In this document: piece after piece, positions 1-10,591 of the stretch
How positions within the stretch are numbered: position 1 is the stretch's first letter
Layout: every line of letters begins with the position of its first letter
Source: Clostridiales bacterium
GTDB taxonomy: Bacteria; Bacillota; Clostridia; Christensenellales; Borkfalkiaceae
NCBI GenBank assembly: GCA_015069565.1
Contig: SVIJ01000004.1
Span: 1 to 55,485, forward strand
Length of the DNA stretch: 55,485 nt
Direction of reading: 5' to 3'
The notes under the pieces: generated by a model
Told to the model about the DNA's origin: nothing
The model's input: the letters and a program-made list of their open reading frames with translations, nothing else
The model's database searches: none
Made by a program: the position numbers and the translations under genes

Positions 1-2
1 GG

Positions 3-1163
3 GTAAAGGAAGAGATTGAAAAGGGCGGTATTCGCGCTTTGAACGAGCTTTACGTCCGTTTCCATAGAGAAGTGGAAGAGCACCCCGAATACGAAGACGA
101 AGCGCGCGCTTACTTCAAGCGTATTGAAGAGAAGGACGAAGAATGTCTTGCGCTTTTCCACTGGTTTAAGGAATTGACGCTCAAAGACGTACAAAAGATT
201 TACGAACTTTTAGATATTCATTTTGATTCCTACAACGGCGAAAGCTTCTTCTCGGATAAGATGGGACCGATCGTGGACGAGCTGAAAGAAAAGGGCTTGC
301 TTGTAGAGAGCCGCGGCGCGCAGGTGGTCGATTTGGAAGAATACGGCATGACCCCTTGCATGATTTTGAAATCGGACGGAACGTCCCTGTACGCAACGCG
401 CGATATGGCGGCGGCGCAGTATAGAAAGGATACCTACGATTTTGAAAAATGCCTGTACGTGGTTGCTTATCAGCAGAACCTGCACTTTAAGCAGTTCTTT
501 AAGGTGCTTGAACTTATGGGCAAGGAATGGGCAAAGGACCTTGTTCACGTTGCCTACGGTATGGTTTCCTTGGAAGAAGGGACGATGTCCACGAGAAAGG
601 GCAACGTCGTATTCTTGGAAGACGTTATCAATAAATGTATCGAAAAGGCGTATACGATTATCGACCAAAAGAACCCCGACCTTGAAAACAAGGGCGACGC
701 GGCAAAGAAGGTGGGCGTAGGCGCGGTGATTTTCGGTGCGCTGTATAACAGCAAGATTAAGGATATCGTATTCTCGTATGATAAAGTGCTCAACTTTGAA
801 GGGGAAACGAGCGTTTACGTGCAGTATACCTGCGCGAGAGCGAACTCCGTATTGCAAAAGGGCGGCGTGCCGACTTCCTATGAAATTCCCGAGCTTTCGA
901 CGGTGGAAATCGACCTTGTAAAAGCTTTGGCAGATTTCCCGCAAACGGTCAAGGACGCGGCGGAAAAATACGAGCCTTCGTATATCGCAAGATTTGCGGT
1001 GGACGTTGCGCAACGCTTTAATAAGTTCTACTTTGATTGCAAGATTTTGTCTGCGGAAGACGAAAAGACCAAAACCTTCCGTCTTGCCTTGACGGCGGCA
1101 ACCTTGCAGACGTTGAAAAATGCCTTTGCGTTGCTCGGTATCGGTATCCCTGAAAAGATGTAA
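3..1163 (+). CDS. argS: Arginyl-tRNA synthetase, C-terminal part (5' truncated by window edge)
   Basis: Reading frame open from base 3; class I aaRS ArgS features (DGTSLYATRDMAAAQYR, MSTRKGNVVFLEDV, C-terminal DALR-like ALTAATLQTLKNAFALLGI). Confidence 0.95.
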   Translation, partial: VKEEIEKGGIRALNELYVRFHREVEEHPEYEDEARAYFKRIEEKDEECLALFHWFKELTLKDVQKIYELLDIHFDSYNGESFFSDKMGPIVDELKEKGLLVESRGAQVVDLEEYGMTPCMILKSDGTSLYATRDMAAAQYRKDTYDFEKCLYVVAYQQNLHFKQFFKVLELMGKEWAKDLVHVAYGMVSLEEGTMSTRKGNVVFLEDVINKCIEKAYTIIDQKNPDLENKGDAAKKVGVGAVIFGALYNSKIKDIVFSYDKVLNFEGETSVYVQYTCARANSVLQKGGVPTSYEIPELSTVEIDLVKALADFPQTVKDAAEKYEPSYIARFAVDVAQRFNKFYFDCKILSAEDEKTKTFRLALTAATLQTLKNAFALLGIGIPEKM

Positions 1164-1176
1164 TCGACAAAAAAGA

Positions 1177-1205
1177 AACTCTCCGAACGCTCGGGGAGTT
1201 TTTTC
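1177..1205 (+). terminator. Rho-independent terminator after argS
   Basis: AACTCTCCGA-ACGC-TCGGGGAGTT followed by T-run. Confidence 0.85.
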
Positions 1206-1296
1206 TTGCGATTTTCACAAAAAAATTTGGAAAAACTATTCCATTTTTCGTTTTTATATGCTATGATTATATGGTATCCTTTTTTTAGGAGTATCT

Positions 1297-3693
1297 ATGC
1301 GGAAAAAGTACACGTACGACGAATTACAGCAGCTTCTCGAAACGCATAAGGTAGCGGATAAGGCGTGGTTTTTGTCCCTTTTGGACGACGAAAAGCAAAA
1401 CGAGTTCGAGATAGAGCACATCGAGGCGGTCATGCAAATGATGCGCCTTATTCGCATACAACCGCATAAGCGCGAGATTGCGCGTTTGCAGGCAAGGCTG
1501 GATGAAATCAACGCAAACCCCAACCCCGTGGCAAAGGATATCGTCGCGAGAAATGCGCTCGAAAGACAACTTTTGCAGGAACGCGAAAAGCTGGATGCCT
1601 ATCGTCCCTATTTTGAAGAGCCGTACTTTGCGCGTATGGATTTGTTTGATAACGACGAAGGGTATAACTCTTATTATATCGGCAAAAGGGGGGATAGCCG
1701 CCTTGCGATTTTAGACTGGCGTGCGCCCGTATCCAAGCGATATTATCAAAAGAGCTGCGCCACCTTCACCTTTGGTGAATACGTCTATAAAGCGATTTTG
1801 CGACGGGCGATTTCGGCGAAGAACGGGAAGTTTTTGCAGTTCAAAAACGAGTATTTACAGCTCAAAGACTATTTGACGGAAGAAGAAATCGGCGGCAGGG
1901 ACGAAGACAACGTGCTCGATCCCTTCCTGCGTGAGATTATTCGCAGTCGAAAGGAAGAAACCGCCATTCAGGACATCATTCGTACCATTCAGGAAAAGCA
2001 GTACGACATCATCACCTGCCCCGACGATACCGATTTTGTCTTGCAGGGCTGTGCAGGTAGCGGCAAAACGATGGTTATGCTCCATCGGCTTAGCTATTTG
2101 ATGTATAACCACGACAATATTCGCACGCACGACGTGCTCATTATCACGCCGAGCAGCTCTTTCAACGGCTTTATCAACGAGCTGGCGGCGGTGTTAGAGC
2201 TGGACGGCGTCCGCACGATGACCGTTCAGCAGTACTTTATGCAGACGCTCAAAAACGAGAAAATTGACCTTTCGGAAAAGATTGATTTTTCCAAAAAGGA
2301 AAACGAGCAGTATCTTGCCTACGTTTATTCGCCGCAGTTTGCCAAGGACGTCAAGCGGAAAATGGATAAGGTTTACGATAGCCTGTACGGGTTATTCGTC
2401 GGCGACGAGTGCGCGGACTTTATCGGCAGTATCGTACAAAACTGTAAGGAGCAAATTCGCTTATACGAGCAAATCAAAAACGCGTCCTTGCGTATTCGTC
2501 GCACAGTGCTTGGCGAAATCAAGGAAAAGGCGGGCGGCGGCTTGCATTATACCAAGCAGTACCGCAATTTGATGAACGCCGTTTTGGACGTTGCGGATTT
2601 CTTTGATGGAACGCTCAAAAGCGAAAATGCAAAGCGTCCTGAGTATTTTTATCGGCAAATGCTCTCTTTTTACAAGAGCGTTTGTTTTATTGCTAAAAGG
2701 GCGGAGCATATTCACGACGAAGCGATGAGCGGCTTAAACGCCTTGCGCGATGCGATTGAAAAAGAGATTTTCGATTTGAAGCGTTTCCACCAAAAGGTAA
2801 ACGGCATAGAAGTCTATCTGTATTCGGATAGAATTGAACGCCGCGAAGCGCTTTTGAAGGAATGCGATAAGGTGCGCGCGATGGTGGAAGGTATCTACGA
2901 GCAGTTTACGCCCATTTTAGATTTCTACGAGTACCTTCGTGGCGAAAAGACCTTTTCTTCTATCGGGAAGGGGGCGGCGCTTATCGACGTCGTGCGTTAT
3001 TTCTACCGTGAAACGGTGAAAAAGTTCAAGCAAAAATACGGCATGGCGGACGGCAGTATGTATCCGTCGGACGCGTATGCAATTTGCTTGATTTGCCACC
3101 TTTTGGGGCGACGGCTCACGCCTGCCCATTCCTACGTCTTTGTAGACGAAGCGCAGGATATTTCCGAGAGCGAGTATCGGCTGCTTAAAAGCATCAATCC
3201 TTCGGCAAGGTTTAACCTTTTCGGGGACGTGGAGCAAAACGTGACGGCGTATCGCGGCGTTCGTGACTGGGCGAAGGTCTTCCCTGAATACACCTTGTTT
3301 ACGCTCAATCAAAACTACCGCAATACCAACCAAATCGTGGATTTTGTTTCGTCGCAGTTGCAGGTGGATATGCTTTCCATCGGCTACGACGGGCCGCCTG
3401 TGACGACGGTAAAGCCGCGTGGAATTCATGCCTTTTTCCAAGACAAAAAGGGGTTGAAGGCAATCATTTGCTCGGCGCAGGACAAGGAAAAATATTTGCG
3501 GAAAGCTTACCACGATCTGTCGGAAAAGGGTACGGTTTCCAAGTCGAAAATCAATATCATGACCGTATACGAGAGCAAGGGGTTGGAGTTCTCCGCCGTG
3601 GCGGTGATTCCCGACCACATGAGCGACAACGAACGCTATATCGCGTACACGCGTGCACTTCAATATTTAACGGTGGTGAAAACGGGAGAATAA
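1297..3693 (+). CDS. UvrD-superfamily helicase, HelD-like (RNA polymerase recycling type)
   Basis: LDWRAPVS motif, Walker A QGCAGSGKT, VFVDEAQDISESEY, C-terminal YIAYTRALQYLTVV; N-terminal coiled coil. Confidence 0.75.
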   Translation: MRKKYTYDELQQLLETHKVADKAWFLSLLDDEKQNEFEIEHIEAVMQMMRLIRIQPHKREIARLQARLDEINANPNPVAKDIVARNALERQLLQEREKLDAYRPYFEEPYFARMDLFDNDEGYNSYYIGKRGDSRLAILDWRAPVSKRYYQKSCATFTFGEYVYKAILRRAISAKNGKFLQFKNEYLQLKDYLTEEEIGGRDEDNVLDPFLREIIRSRKEETAIQDIIRTIQEKQYDIITCPDDTDFVLQGCAGSGKTMVMLHRLSYLMYNHDNIRTHDVLIITPSSSFNGFINELAAVLELDGVRTMTVQQYFMQTLKNEKIDLSEKIDFSKKENEQYLAYVYSPQFAKDVKRKMDKVYDSLYGLFVGDECADFIGSIVQNCKEQIRLYEQIKNASLRIRRTVLGEIKEKAGGGLHYTKQYRNLMNAVLDVADFFDGTLKSENAKRPEYFYRQMLSFYKSVCFIAKRAEHIHDEAMSGLNALRDAIEKEIFDLKRFHQKVNGIEVYLYSDRIERREALLKECDKVRAMVEGIYEQFTPILDFYEYLRGEKTFSSIGKGAALIDVVRYFYRETVKKFKQKYGMADGSMYPSDAYAICLICHLLGRRLTPAHSYVFVDEAQDISESEYRLLKSINPSARFNLFGDVEQNVTAYRGVRDWAKVFPEYTLFTLNQNYRNTNQIVDFVSSQLQVDMLSIGYDGPPVTTVKPRGIHAFFQDKKGLKAIICSAQDKEKYLRKAYHDLSEKGTVSKSKINIMTVYESKGLEFSAVAVIPDHMSDNERYIAYTRALQYLTVVKTGE

Positions 3694-3694
3694 G

Positions 3695-4384
3695 ATGAAA
3701 TACGATATTTTTTTGGTGGACGTAGACGATACGATTTTGGATTTTCACACGTCGGCAATCCGCGCAATACAGGCGGCGTTTGCGGATTACGGCGTGGAGT
3801 GGAAGGACGAATACGAAAGCACCTTTACAACCTTTAACAATTCCCTTTGGGCGCAGCTTGAACGGAAAGAGATTACGCGCGAATATTTGCACGAAACCCG
3901 TTTTCCGCGCTATTTGGCGTTGCTTGGCTTTGACGATATTTCGGGGAAGGAGTTCAACGAAAAGTTCTTGGCGCATCTTTCCACCCATCCCATTTATTTC
4001 GACGGCGCGCAGGAGTTTTTGACGGAGCTGAACAAGCTCGGCAGAGTGTACTTTGTGACGAACGGAACGCTGTGGATACAGCGCTCCCGCTTCGACGTAG
4101 CGAACCTTTGGGGGTATGCCTTGGATACCTTCGTTTCGGAAGTGGCAGGGGCGGACAAGCCTGCCAAGCAATACACCGATTACGTGCTTGCGCGCATCCC
4201 CGATTTTTGCAAGGAAAAGGCGGTTTGGATCGGGGATAGCCTGACTGCCGATATTCAAGCGGCGGTGAACGCAGGGATTGACAGTATATGGCTCAATCCT
4301 AAAAATAAGCAGGGCAGGGACGGGGTGAAGCCCACCTACGTTGTGGATAGTTATGCAAAAATTTTAAGAATTTTAACAAATTAA
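3695..4384 (+). CDS. HAD hydrolase, YjjG-like noncanonical nucleotidase
   Basis: DVDDTILDF motif I, FVTNGT, WIGDSLTADIQAAVNAGIDSIWLNP. Confidence 0.8.
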   Translation: MKYDIFLVDVDDTILDFHTSAIRAIQAAFADYGVEWKDEYESTFTTFNNSLWAQLERKEITREYLHETRFPRYLALLGFDDISGKEFNEKFLAHLSTHPIYFDGAQEFLTELNKLGRVYFVTNGTLWIQRSRFDVANLWGYALDTFVSEVAGADKPAKQYTDYVLARIPDFCKEKAVWIGDSLTADIQAAVNAGIDSIWLNPKNKQGRDGVKPTYVVDSYAKILRILTN

Positions 4385-4417
4385 GCGGTTTGATGCCGAT
4401 TTTTTTCTTTCAAACAT

Positions 4418-4446
4418 TTGAAAAATCTGGAAAAAGGTGTTATAAT
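4418..4446 (+). promoter_or_regulatory. Sigma-A-type promoter for the topoisomerase operon
   Basis: TTGAAA-N17-TATAAT. Confidence 0.7.
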
Positions 4447-4471
4447 AAAAGTTAGAATGTTATATTATGGG

Positions 4472-4493
4472 GGATCATGCACCTTCATGATCC
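4472..4493 (+). promoter_or_regulatory. Leader hairpin upstream of parE-like gene
   Basis: Perfect 8-bp stem GGATCATG-CACCTT-CATGATCC in the 5' UTR. Confidence 0.5.
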
Positions 4494-4511
4494 TGAGATT
4501 TTGAGGATAGA

Positions 4512-6713
4512 ATGGCAACGGAAAAGAAAAAGAAAACGGAAAACGAGAACGAAAATTATAGCGCCAAGAATATTGACGTCTTAGAAGGTCTTGATGCCGT
4601 CCGTATGCGCCCGGGTATGTATATCGGGTCTACGGGCATCAAGGGCTTGCACCATATCCTTTGGGAAATCGTCGACAACGCAATCGACGAAGCGGCAAAC
4701 GGCTTTGCCACCAAAGTGACGGTCACTCTTTACGAAGACGGTAGCGCTTCCGTAGAAGATAACGGACGTGGTATTCCCACGGATATTCACCCGAAGGAAA
4801 AGGTTTCGGGTGTTCAGCTTGTCTTCACGAAGCTGCATGCAGGCGGTAAATTCGGTCAAGGCAACTACGAATACTCGGGCGGCTTGCACGGCGTAGGCGC
4901 GTCGGTCACCAACGCTTTGTCCGAATGGCTGACCGTCGAAGTATTTAGAAAGCACGTCTACAAGATGAGCTTCCACGCGCACTACAATAAGCGCAAGGGC
5001 AAGTGGGAATCGGGTATTCCCGATGGCCCTTTGGAAGATACGGGCGTTTCCACACGCAGAACGGGTACTTTGGTACGCTTTAAGCCTGACGCAAACGTAT
5101 TTAGCGAAGTGGATTTCGATTTGGATACCGTAGAAGAAAGGCTGAACGAGCTTGCCTTTTTGAATCGCGGCATTGAAATCACGCTCATCGACGAGCGTAT
5201 TTCCATGGCGGAAGCGAAGCGCCGCAAGGGGAATTTGCTCTCTGACGAAGAATCGGAAGGGGAAGAAGGCGAAAGCACTGAAAACACCGAAGCCCCCGAA
5301 ACGACGGAAGCCCCCGAAATGCAGGGGATGGACGATCTTCCGCTCTTTTCCTATGCAGGGCAGGGGGATTTGTTCGCGCAAGTGGACGAAGTCGCGCTTG
5401 AAAGCGAACCGTATCGCGTAGTCTTTAAGTACGAAGGCGGTATCATTGACTTTGTCAAGAGCCAAAACGCCGCGAAGAGAAAGCTCTACGCCCAACCTAT
5501 TTACTATTCGGCAACGAAGAACGATATTATGGTCGAGTTTGCCATTCAGCATACGGGCGACTATACTGAAAATATTTATTCCTTCGTCAACAACATTCCC
5601 ACCCCCGAAGGCGGGTATCACGAAATCGGCTTTAAGTCGGGCTTGGTGCGTGTTTTGAACGAATATGCCCGCTCGAACGGTTTCTTGAAGGATAAAGATC
5701 CCAACTTCCAAGGGGACGACTTCCGCGAAGGCTTGACGGCTGTGCTTTCTATCAAGATGAAGAACGTGCAGTTTGAAGGTCAAACGAAGACGAAGCTTGG
5801 CAACACCGAAGCAAGACCTGCCGTAGAAGCTACGGTAATCGAAGGCTTCAACGTAATTTCGCAAACGCGTGGTTTTAAGAAAATTCTTGAAGAGATTATT
5901 AAAAAGGCGCAGGGCGCGGCAAAGGTGCGTATTGCGGCAAAGCAGGCGAAGGACAACGCAAGAGAAAAGAAGAGCATCGACGGCTTGACGCTTATCGGTA
6001 AGCTTGCATCCTGCTCTGGCAGAAAGCCTGAGTTCAACGAAATGTTCATCGTAGAGGGTGACTCGGCAGGCGGCACGGCAAAGCAGGCGCGCGTTCGTCA
6101 GTTCCAGTCTATCTTACCGCTTCGTGGTAAACCGCTCAACGTTGAAAAGAAGCGTTTGAACCAAATCTTGGAAAATGAAGAAATCCGTACGATGATCGGC
6201 GCGATCGGCGGCGGCATTGATCCCGATTTCAAGCTCGATAAAATCAACTACCACAAGGTTATCATCCTTTCGGATGCTGACCAAGACGGTATGCACATTC
6301 GTTGTATTTTGCTCACCTTCTTCTTCCGTTATATGCGTCCGCTCGTCAATGCAGGGCACGTGTATATCGGTATGCCACCCCTTTATAAGGTCTACAAAGG
6401 GGACAAGGTGGAATACGCCTACGATGATAAAGAACTGGAACTTGCCATCGAAAAGATCGGCAAGGGCTATCAACTGCAACGCTACAAAGGGCTTGGTGAA
6501 ATGAACGCCGAGCAGCTTTGGGAAACGACGATGAACCCCGCAACCCGCAATCTGATCCAAGTGACGGTAGAAGACGCGGCGAAGGCGGATAGAATGATCA
6601 CCACGCTGATGGGGGACAAGTCGGAAGGCAGAAAGGAATTCTTGGCGAAGTATGCAAACTTCAACAAGAAGGACGCCTTTATGGAAAAATTAGAAAAGAA
6701 GGAGGGGAAATAA
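4512..6713 (+). CDS. parE: Type IIA topoisomerase B subunit (ParE/GyrB-like)
   Basis: GHKL domain (VDNAIDEA, DNGRGIPTDIHPKEKVSG), EGDSAGGTAKQARVRQFQSILPLRGKPLNVEK toprim, YKGLGEMNAEQLWETTMNP. Topo IV vs gyrase call rests on operon partner. Confidence 0.8.
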   Translation: MATEKKKKTENENENYSAKNIDVLEGLDAVRMRPGMYIGSTGIKGLHHILWEIVDNAIDEAANGFATKVTVTLYEDGSASVEDNGRGIPTDIHPKEKVSGVQLVFTKLHAGGKFGQGNYEYSGGLHGVGASVTNALSEWLTVEVFRKHVYKMSFHAHYNKRKGKWESGIPDGPLEDTGVSTRRTGTLVRFKPDANVFSEVDFDLDTVEERLNELAFLNRGIEITLIDERISMAEAKRRKGNLLSDEESEGEEGESTENTEAPETTEAPEMQGMDDLPLFSYAGQGDLFAQVDEVALESEPYRVVFKYEGGIIDFVKSQNAAKRKLYAQPIYYSATKNDIMVEFAIQHTGDYTENIYSFVNNIPTPEGGYHEIGFKSGLVRVLNEYARSNGFLKDKDPNFQGDDFREGLTAVLSIKMKNVQFEGQTKTKLGNTEARPAVEATVIEGFNVISQTRGFKKILEEIIKKAQGAAKVRIAAKQAKDNAREKKSIDGLTLIGKLASCSGRKPEFNEMFIVEGDSAGGTAKQARVRQFQSILPLRGKPLNVEKKRLNQILENEEIRTMIGAIGGGIDPDFKLDKINYHKVIILSDADQDGMHIRCILLTFFFRYMRPLVNAGHVYIGMPPLYKVYKGDKVEYAYDDKELELAIEKIGKGYQLQRYKGLGEMNAEQLWETTMNPATRNLIQVTVEDAAKADRMITTLMGDKSEGRKEFLAKYANFNKKDAFMEKLEKKEGK

Positions 6714-6716
6714 GCC

Positions 6717-9185
6717 ATGGCGAAGGGTAAGAAAGTACAGCCTGAAGAGATTGTAGTCACAGGTCAAACCTACGTTGAACCGCTTGAAAAAGTTCTCCAT
6801 TCTTCGATGCTTCCGTATGCGGAATTCGTTATTTTGGATCGTGCGCTTCCCCGCGTGGAAGACGGCTTGAAGCCCGTTCAGCGCCGTATCCTTTATACGA
6901 TGAACGAAATGGGGCTCACTCCCGATAAGCCGCACAAAAAGAGCGCGCGTATCGTCGGTGACTGTATGGGTAAATACCATCCCCACGGCGATAGCTCCGT
7001 TTACGACGCGATGGTGCGTATGGCGCAGAGCTTCAACATGGGCAAAACCCTTGTCAACGGTCACGGGAACTTTGGTTCGGTGGACGGCGACAGCGCCGCT
7101 GCTATGCGTTATACCGAAGCAAGATTAGAGCCTTTGGCGCTCGAACTACTCCGCGATATCGACAAGGAAACGGTTTCCTTCTCTTTGAACTTCGACGATA
7201 GCTTGAAGGAACCCGATATTCTCCCTGGGCGATTCCCGAACCTGCTTGTCAACGGCTCGTCGGGTATTGCGGTCGGGCTTGCAACGAACATTCCCACGCA
7301 CAACCTTGCGGAAGTAATCAACGGCGTCGTTGCGTATATCGACAATCCTGCTATTACGCTGGACGAGATGCGCGAGTATATCCCTTGTCCCGATTTCCCT
7401 ACGGGCGGTATCATCATCGCTAACGAGCTTTTGCAGGCATATAAGACAGGTAGGGGTAAAATCTTTGTTCGCGCAAAGATTTCCACGGAAAAGACGGACG
7501 GCGGCAAGACGAACTTGGTAATCACAGAATTGCCGTACCAAGTCAACAAAGCGCAGCTTTTACGCAAAATTGCAGAGCTTCGTGAAGAAAAGAAGGAAGA
7601 GCTTGCTTGCGTGGACTACGTTGCGGACGAATCCGACCGTACGGGTATGCGCGCCGTAATCCGCGTCAAGAAGGATGCAAACATTCCCGCACTTTTGAAG
7701 GTACTCTACAAGTATACTGATTTGGAAGTCACCTTCGGTATCAATATGGTCGTGATTGCCGACGGAAAGCCGCAGCAGCTTGGGTTGATGGATATTATCC
7801 GTCACTACGTTGCTTATCAGCAAAAGGTAATTTTGAAGCGTACGCTCTTCGAGCTTGACCAAGCGGAGAGAAAGTGCCATATTTTAGAAGGCTTGATCGT
7901 TGCCGTTCAAAACATCGACGAAGTGATTGCGATTATCAAGAAATCGGAAAGCACTGCGGATGCGAAGCTGAAGCTTATGGAGCGTTTCTCCATCACCGAA
8001 ATTCAGGCGCATCATATTTTGGAATTGAAGCTTGCGCGTCTTACCAAGCTTGAAATTACCAAGCTGGAAAACGAGCTGCGTGATTTGCAGAAGCTCATCA
8101 AAAAGCTCACGGCGATTTCTAAGAGCAAGGACAAGCAGTTGCAGGTAGTCAAGGAAGAAATCAGCGAGATTCGCGATCGTTATCCTTCGCCTAGAAGAAG
8201 CCGCTTGGTTTATACGGCGGCGGAAGCGGACGAAATGCTCTCCGTATCCAAGCAAAAGGTGCAGGGGGAAAAGTGTACCCTTGCGTATACGGCGGACGAT
8301 AGATTGAAGGTGCTCATCGGCGCGAACGCCGCGGCGATTGAAAAGCCGATCGAAGGTAGATTTAAGCCTGGTCAAGTAGCAACCTTGCTGTTGAAAACAG
8401 CAACGGATAAGCGCATTATGGCGTTTACCAACTTCGGGAATTGCTACAAGCTCGACATTTACGCGCCTGAATACGCCTGCCGCTTTGTCGATGAAGGCGT
8501 TTCCTTGCAGGACGTTTGCAGGGATGCGTTGGAAGGGGAGAGAATCGTTGCTCTCTTCGAGTTGCCTGCGCGTATGCCGATCGGCAATTTGATGTTCTTC
8601 ACCAAGAAAGGTATGATGAAGAAGACGGCGTGGAGCGAATACGATCAGAAGAAGGACGCCTTCCAAGCTATCAAGCTTTCGGACGACGACGAAGTACTCA
8701 CTGTCGAAGACGAAACGTCCGACGAAGACACGATTATCATCGTCACCAAGAAGGGTATTTGCTTGAATGCAAAGAAGGACGATATTCCCGTACAGGGTAG
8801 AATTTCGGGCGGCGTAAGGGGTATCCAGCTCCGCGACGAAGATCAGGTAATTCTTATGACCCAGCAAAACGGCGACGGCGAAATCGTGATTGCCACCGAT
8901 GAAGGTCGCTTCAAGCGAGTAATTGTTTCGCAAATCGACGTAACGGCTAGATATAAGAAGGGTAGCGCAATCGTAGGTCTTCGCGAAGGCGCAAGCGTCC
9001 TTTGCGCAAGCTACGTCACCGTTCCTTACTATTTGGCGGTTGTCGTCAAGGGCAACATCGTATCCCAGCTCTCCACTGAAGACGTATTTATCATGATGCA
9101 AAGCGCGAAGGCAAAACGCGTTGGGCGCTATGAAGACGATTCGGTTGTAAAGGTATTCCCGATGCCGTATAAAAAAGCCGAATAA
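6717..9185 (+). CDS. parC: Type IIA topoisomerase A subunit (ParC/GyrA-like)
   Basis: [52 protein letters not shown] active-site Tyr; no QRRGGKG-type GyrA box visible in the CTD, favouring ParC. Confidence 0.8.
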   Translation: MAKGKKVQPEEIVVTGQTYVEPLEKVLHSSMLPYAEFVILDRALPRVEDGLKPVQRRILYTMNEMGLTPDKPHKKSARIVGDCMGKYHPHGDSSVYDAMVRMAQSFNMGKTLVNGHGNFGSVDGDSAAAMRYTEARLEPLALELLRDIDKETVSFSLNFDDSLKEPDILPGRFPNLLVNGSSGIAVGLATNIPTHNLAEVINGVVAYIDNPAITLDEMREYIPCPDFPTGGIIIANELLQAYKTGRGKIFVRAKISTEKTDGGKTNLVITELPYQVNKAQLLRKIAELREEKKEELACVDYVADESDRTGMRAVIRVKKDANIPALLKVLYKYTDLEVTFGINMVVIADGKPQQLGLMDIIRHYVAYQQKVILKRTLFELDQAERKCHILEGLIVAVQNIDEVIAIIKKSESTADAKLKLMERFSITEIQAHHILELKLARLTKLEITKLENELRDLQKLIKKLTAISKSKDKQLQVVKEEISEIRDRYPSPRRSRLVYTAAEADEMLSVSKQKVQGEKCTLAYTADDRLKVLIGANAAAIEKPIEGRFKPGQVATLLLKTATDKRIMAFTNFGNCYKLDIYAPEYACRFVDEGVSLQDVCRDALEGERIVALFELPARMPIGNLMFFTKKGMMKKTAWSEYDQKKDAFQAIKLSDDDEVLTVEDETSDEDTIIIVTKKGICLNAKKDDIPVQGRISGGVRGIQLRDEDQVILMTQQNGDGEIVIATDEGRFKRVIVSQIDVTARYKKGSAIVGLREGASVLCASYVTVPYYLAVVVKGNIVSQLSTEDVFIMMQSAKAKRVGRYEDDSVVKVFPMPYKKAE

Positions 9186-9322
9186 TCGGCAAAATCGGGT
9201 CTAATTCGCACGATTACGACATAAGATATTCCGTAGCCAGACAAGAATTGTACAAACCAGCCGTTAAAAATCAGGCTCGTATGATTCTTGCCAGGCTAAC
9301 CAAAAAACGGGGGGTCGTAATT

Positions 9323-9577
9323 TTGTGGGAATATATGGAAGATAGAGCCAGAAAGTGCGCTGAATACATCGTTTCGACGGGTTGTACCGTTCGGGCGTGT
9401 TCGGCGCATTTTTGTATCAGTAAATCCACCGTACATAAAGACGTTTCCGAACGCTTGAAATACGTGGATATGCAGCTATACGAAGAAGTTCGCGCCGTGC
9501 TGAATACCAACCTAAACGAGCGGCACATTCGCGGCGGGAACGCCACCAAGCAAAAATATTTATCGAAAACGGAATAA
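9323..9577 (+). CDS. spoIIID: SpoIIID sporulation transcriptional regulator
   Basis: YIVSTGCTVRACSAHFCISKSTVHKDVSERL and RHIRGGNATKQKY; TTG start at 9323 (MWEYMEDRARKCAEYIV) aligns in length with B. subtilis SpoIIID MHDYIKERTIKIGKYIV. Confidence 0.92.
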   Translation: MWEYMEDRARKCAEYIVSTGCTVRACSAHFCISKSTVHKDVSERLKYVDMQLYEEVRAVLNTNLNERHIRGGNATKQKYLSKTE

Positions 9578-9583
9578 AAAGTG

Positions 9584-9616
9584 GCGAAAAGGCGTGCTGT
9601 CTTTTCGCTTTTTTCG
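9584..9616 (+). terminator. Terminator after spoIIID
   Basis: GCGAAAAG-GCGTGCTGT-CTTTTCGC-TTTTTT. Confidence 0.85.
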
Positions 9617-9673
9617 TTGCGACGCTTGCATTTTGTCCATGGATATGATAGAATATCCTAAATGGAGATTGTT

Positions 9674-10498
9674 ATGGAAAGAATTGCAATTATCGGTTTA
9701 GGGATTATCGGCGCGTCGCTTGCACGTTCGTTCAAGCGTACAGGTTTTTGCGTGGACGGGTTCGATTTGAACCCCGAAACGGTGGAATATGCCTTAAAAT
9801 CAGAGTATATCGACGGGGTTGCGGAAAGGATTAGCGACTACGAAACCGTCTTTTTGGCGATTCCCCCCAAGGCGGCAATGGCGATTTTGGATTGTGAAGT
9901 CTTTCGTGATGGCGCGTTCGTTGCGGATATTTGCGGCGTAAAGGCTTGCGTGGAAGATAAAGTCTATTCCAAAAAACGCAACTATCGCTACGTTGGCTTG
10001 CATCCGATGGCGGGTAGAGAAACGTCGGGGATCAAGTCTTCGTCGGCAACGCTTTTTAGCGGCGCAAACTTGGTAATCACTATTTGCGATAAGACGGATA
10101 AGAGCGCTTTGGAGCAGGCACGCGCTTACGCACAAGCGCTGGGCTTTGGGAAGATTGTAGAGTGTAGCGCGCTTGAACACGATAAAAAGATTGCGCTGAC
10201 GTCCCAGCTTGCGCATATTGTATCCAACGCGTACGTAAAAAGCGAGCAAGTTCCCCATTGCGACGGCTTTACGGGCGGCAGTTTTCAGGATATGACGAGA
10301 ATTGCAGGCGTAGACGAGCAAATGTGGACGGAGCTGTATATGCTCAATCGCGAGCCGATTTTAGCGGAGCTTCGCGGTTTGATTGACGCGCTCAGCGTTT
10401 ACGAGCAGGCGATTGAAGAAGGAAACGAAGATAAATTACGCGCCGCGCTTGCGGAAGGTAAGGCAATTCGCAAAAAGATTAAGCGAAAAAACGATTAA
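9674..10498 (+). CDS. tyrA: Prephenate dehydrogenase family protein
   Basis: IAIIGLGIIGASLARSFK Rossmann, GLHPMAGRETSG, FTGGSFQDMTRIAG. Confidence 0.85.
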   Translation: MERIAIIGLGIIGASLARSFKRTGFCVDGFDLNPETVEYALKSEYIDGVAERISDYETVFLAIPPKAAMAILDCEVFRDGAFVADICGVKACVEDKVYSKKRNYRYVGLHPMAGRETSGIKSSSATLFSGANLVITICDKTDKSALEQARAYAQALGFGKIVECSALEHDKKIALTSQLAHIVSNAYVKSEQVPHCDGFTGGSFQDMTRIAGVDEQMWTELYMLNREPILAELRGLIDALSVYEQAIEEGNEDKLRAALAEGKAIRKKIKRKND

Positions 10499-10591
10499 AA
10501 AACCTAATTTTGCGCATAAATAATCTTTACATTTGCTAATAATTTTGTTATAATATTGTAAAATAATGCAAACTGGCGGTTGTATCTCAAA

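Noticed and set aside
4581-5864. 427-aa minus-strand ORF antisense to parE-like gene
   Set aside because: Antisense shadow ORF of a highly conserved gene, no domain or RBS support. Same reasoning for 7884-9101, 12137-13045 and 35474-36949.
9220-9262. Possible sigma-E/K-type promoter upstream of spoIIID (GATATT ... TGTACAAA)
   Set aside because: Spacing and -10 match are too weak to call by eye.
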